Source of the DNA: Acidobacteriaceae bacterium
GTDB taxonomy: Bacteria; Acidobacteriota; Terriglobia; Terriglobales; Acidobacteriaceae
Assembly: GCA_003132825.1 (NCBI GenBank)
Contig: PKYX01000474.1
Span: 1,090-7,948, forward strand
Length of the DNA stretch: 6,859 bases
Direction: 5' to 3'
How positions within the stretch are numbered: the first letter of the stretch is position 1; every line of letters begins with the position of its first letter. Shown piece after piece: positions 4,730 to 6,859 of this stretch. The position numbers and the translations under genes were made by a program. Below the pieces are notes generated by a model, which saw only the letters and a program-made list of their open reading frames with translations, did not search any database and was not told the origin of the DNA.

Positions 4730-6205
4730 ATGAAGCGAGTGGCCTCCGCGATCTTGCCCATCATCGCGCTCGACCGGAAGGCACTCGCGACTCTGCACCG
4801 ACAAATCTACGACGCCTATCGCACCGGGATCGTGGATCAGAGACTGCGCCCCGGGCAGCGAGTTCCGTCCACCCGAATGCTCGCCGCCGAACTGGGCATC
4901 TCCCGCATGCCGGTCTTGCATGCCTATGCCCAGCTTTTGGCGGAGGGTTATTTCGAGAGTCGCGTCGGCGCGGGAACTCTGGTCTGCAGTTCTCTGCCCG
5001 ATCAACTCTCGTCGCGGGAAGCCCAGGGTGCCCGGTTCGCCAAAGTTCTCTCCGGACCCCGACCGGTCTCGGTTCGCTCTTCGATTCTTCCCCGCGGGGA
5101 ACCGGTCCTGCGGCGCGGCTGGGGAGCGTTCGGGGTGGGCCAGGTGTCGGTTGACCAGTTTCCGTTCCAAATCTGGTCCGGCTTAGTGACGCGTCACTCG
5201 CGCAGGATGGACGCCAGCTCGGTGCATTACGGCGACCAGATGGGGTCCAGAAATTTCCAGGAAACCATCGCCACCTATCTCAGAACCGCGCGGGCGGTAG
5301 CCTGCGAAGCGCACCAGATCATGATCGTCAGCGGTTCGCAGCAAGCTCTCGAGGTTTCCGCCCGCGTGCTGCTCGATCCGGGCAGCCGGGTCTGGGTGGA
5401 AGAGCCGGGCTACAGTTTGACGCGAGACGTTCTGGCCATGGCGGGATGCCGGCTGGTGCCCGTTCCGGTCGATCGAGAGGGCCTGGATGTGGCCGCCGGC
5501 ATTAAGCTATGCCGCAAGGCCAGGGCCGCTTTTGTTACCCCCTCGCATCAGTACCCGCTGGGGGCCACCATGAGTGCCTCGCGGCGTCTCCAATTGCTCG
5601 ACTGGGCGCAAAGCTCGGGATCCTGGATTATCGAGGATGACTACGATAACGAATATCGGTACGACAGCCTGCCGATCGCGTCCTTGCAGGGACTGGATAG
5701 CCAGGCACGCGTCATCTACGTCGGAACCTTCAGCAAGGTTCTATTCCCGTCTCTGCGTCTGGGCTACGTGGTGATTCCCGCGGATCTGATCGATCGCTTC
5801 TACGCCGTCCGCCGGGCGATGGATCTGGGGCCGCCAAGCTTCTTCCAGGCGGTGGCGGCGGACTTCATCGGGGAAGGACATTTTGCCCGCCACATCCGAC
5901 GGATGCGGATCCTCTATCGCGAGCGGCGCAGCGCCCTAGTCGAGAGCATCCGTAGCGAACTTGACGCGCCCCTCGAGATTCTTGGCGCGCAGGCGGGAAT
6001 GCATTTGGCTGCGCTGCTACCGCCAGGAATCAGCGACCAGGAGACCACCGAGCGGGCGGCTCGTTTGAAACTTTGGCTATGGCCCCTGTCTCCTTCCTAC
6101 CTGGGCAAAGCGCGCCAGGGATTCATCCTAGGTTTTGGCAGTACTCCGGCAGAAGAGATGCCCCGTGCCGTCCGGAAACTTCGTAGCGCGCTCCACCCAA
6201 GCTGA
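4730..6205 (+). CDS. MocR/PdxR-family regulator: GntR winged helix fused to PLP aminotransferase-like domain
   Basis: A full-length member of the MocR group (491 residues; the family is usually about 450-500). Residues 18-85 are a GntR-type winged helix (LHRQIYDAYRTG, LRPGQRVPSTRMLAAELGIS, EGYFESRVGAGT). Residues 130-490 are an aminotransferase fold type I domain. The PLP Schiff-base lysine is K336 in GTFSKVLFPSLRLGY; D303 in IEDDYDNEYRY should bind the PLP ring nitrogen. Other family blocks are SGSQQALEV, WVEEPGYSL, TPSHQYPLG and EGHFARHIRRMR. Such proteins bind DNA as dimers and sense an amino compound through bound PLP, often controlling pyridoxal, GABA or taurine genes, but no such gene lies in this window. 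The usual YGDPxGxxxLR block is changed to YGDQMGSRNFQ. It follows the lipoproteins on the same strand but seems to have its own promoter. The target is unknown. Confidence 0.93.
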   Translation: MKRVASAILPIIALDRKALATLHRQIYDAYRTGIVDQRLRPGQRVPSTRMLAAELGISRMPVLHAYAQLLAEGYFESRVGAGTLVCSSLPDQLSSREAQGARFAKVLSGPRPVSVRSSILPRGEPVLRRGWGAFGVGQVSVDQFPFQIWSGLVTRHSRRMDASSVHYGDQMGSRNFQETIATYLRTARAVACEAHQIMIVSGSQQALEVSARVLLDPGSRVWVEEPGYSLTRDVLAMAGCRLVPVPVDREGLDVAAGIKLCRKARAAFVTPSHQYPLGATMSASRRLQLLDWAQSSGSWIIEDDYDNEYRYDSLPIASLQGLDSQARVIYVGTFSKVLFPSLRLGYVVIPADLIDRFYAVRRAMDLGPPSFFQAVAADFIGEGHFARHIRRMRILYRERRSALVESIRSELDAPLEILGAQAGMHLAALLPPGISDQETTERAARLKLWLWPLSPSYLGKARQGFILGFGSTPAEEMPRAVRKLRSALHPS

Positions 6206-6340
6206 GCGATCGAAGGCCGCTATTGCGGGATGGAGACCGGACGCGCCGCCATGAGCTCGAGGAATTGCGGATTCTGGCGCAGCGCGGTGAAGTCTGGGTC
6301 CTTGCATACCTGGTCGATTTTGTAGGCCTCCTCGATCGCG

Positions 6341-6358
6341 CGGCGCAGGTATTCGAGC
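6341..6358. repeat. 18-base direct repeat, copy 1 (in TPR gene)
   Basis: CGGCGCAGGTATTCGAGC recurs exactly at 6636-6653. On the minus strand this copy encodes LEYLRR inside the last helix pair of the final TPR. Confidence 0.7.
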
Positions 6359-6635
6359 GAGCGCTCGGTCAAGCCATTCTTCGCATACAGCTTGGCCAGC
6401 ACGTAGGAAAAGTGCGCCCGATCAGCGGGCGAGGAAATCCGACCGGCTACGCCGCCATCCGAGCTGCGCCCGAAGAAACCGGGATCGAGGCCTACCGCCC
6501 GACCATAAGCTTCGATCGACCTTTCCCACTCCTTCTTGGCGAAGTACGCCGTACCTAAATTGCCATAGTTAAGAAGCATCGTCCGGATCGAACCCAATCG
6601 CCCTTTGGTATTGCTTGATCGCCCGGCCGTATCGC

Positions 6636-6653
6636 CGGCGCAGGTATTCGAGC
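6636..6653. repeat. 18-base direct repeat, copy 2 (in TPR gene)
   Basis: Exact match to 6341-6358, 295 bases away. Here it encodes LEYLRR at TPR positions 10-15, not the equivalent TPR positions of copy 1 (21-26), so it is not simply the shared TPR consensus in register. Confidence 0.7.
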
Positions 6654-6859
6654 ACACCCAGATTGTTGAAGGCGTCCGCGTAACCTGCGTCGAGCTTGGT
6701 CGCACGTTCAAAGTCTTTCGGGGCTTGCTGGTATCTGGCGGACAGCAGCTCGTTAATGCCCAGCTTGTTGTAGAGCACGGCGCTGTTGGGCTTTTGGGAC
6801 AGGGCGCCCTGGTAGTAATCCAGTACCTCGAAGTATGCCTTGGCGGCGCGCAACTGGTC

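Larger units (their letters stand above)
6220..6859 (-). pseudogene. TPR-repeat protein, 5' partial, interrupted by a one-base frameshift
   Basis: The reading frame enters from the right edge with DQLRAAKAYFEVL and continues to a TAA at 6569-6571. TPR sequence then resumes in another frame from 6570 to the TAG at 6220-6222. Dropping one base near 6571-6575 joins the halves as DPDD-ASNYGNLG, and all spacing fits the 34-residue TPR period (L7, G8, A20, A27 and P32 in register). Visible units are the end of one TPR, AVLYNKLG onward, ADAFNNLG onward, ASNYGNLG onward and a last one near HFSYVLAKLYAKNG. The C-terminus (KDPDFTALRQNPQFLELM) is of a kind common in acidobacterial TPR proteins. TPRs mediate protein-protein contacts; no partner is evident. 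The shift may be a sequencing error, a real mutation or, less likely, programmed. The gene converges on the regulator with 14 bases between stops. Confidence 0.8.

Noticed and set aside
4723..5154. Plus-strand 143-residue frame overlapping the MocR start
   Set aside because: Shadow frame of the winged-helix coding region; the overlapping frame carries all the GntR and aminotransferase motifs.
4388..5170. Minus-strand open frame of 260 residues across the lipoprotein end and MocR start
   Set aside because: It is rich in Arg, Gly, Ser and His in the manner of a GC-rich shadow frame, shows no domain pattern, and lies opposite two well-supported genes.
6206..6228. Small hairpin CCGC-TATT-GCGG between the convergent genes as a terminator
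   Set aside because: Only four base pairs, overlapping the stop of the TPR gene, and no T run on either strand.
1..6859. CRISPR array, tRNA, rRNA, insertion sequence or phage attachment site
   Set aside because: No regularly spaced identical repeats, no cloverleaf-like segments, no transposase motifs and no terminal inverted repeats were seen.

Overview
The window looks like an accessory stretch of chromosome from a GC-rich Acidobacteriota member, probably class Terriglobia. Three things point there: a small PExPT-CTERM protein paired with an exosortase of the XrtJ type, two tandem lipoproteins of the NHL/Vgb beta-propeller kind that acidobacterial genomes carry in large numbers, and a TPR gene whose C-terminal layout is familiar from that phylum. 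This assignment is recalled from family knowledge, not from a database search.

Layout. Minus strand, left edge: the first 90 codons of an exosortase-like membrane protein run off the window, preceded by a 65-residue protein that consists of little more than a signal peptide and a C-terminal sorting tail containing PENPT. The two genes are 22 bases apart and look co-transcribed. A relatively AT-rich 228-base divergent intergenic region (493-720) follows. It holds a hairpin that presents the Shine-Dalgarno of the small gene in its loop, a 22-base dyad, two shorter inverted repeats and a good ribosome binding site for the plus-strand gene.

Plus strand, 721-4579: two paralogous secreted lipoproteins, 640 and 625 residues, separated by 58 bases. 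Each has a lipobox, a short beta-sandwich-like module, a helical middle domain with four conserved cysteines, and a seven-repeat NHL/Vgb-type propeller. After a 150-base gap with a plausible promoter lies a MocR/PdxR-type regulator (GntR winged helix fused to a PLP aminotransferase-like domain), 4730-6205. It may be translated from a near-leaderless mRNA.

Minus strand, right edge: a TPR protein gene converges on the regulator with 14 bases between the stops. It is broken by a single extra base near 6571-6575; removing that base restores an exact 34-residue TPR register.

How the genes fit together. The exosortase pair and the lipoproteins all concern the cell envelope, and they share a divergent control region, but nothing in the sequence proves that they act together. 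The propeller lipoproteins carry no PExPT or PEP-type tail, so they are not substrates of the neighbouring exosortase. The target of the MocR-type regulator cannot be read from its neighbours. The most interesting item is the exosortase with its minimal substrate-like peptide, whose mature form after both cleavages would be only about ten residues.
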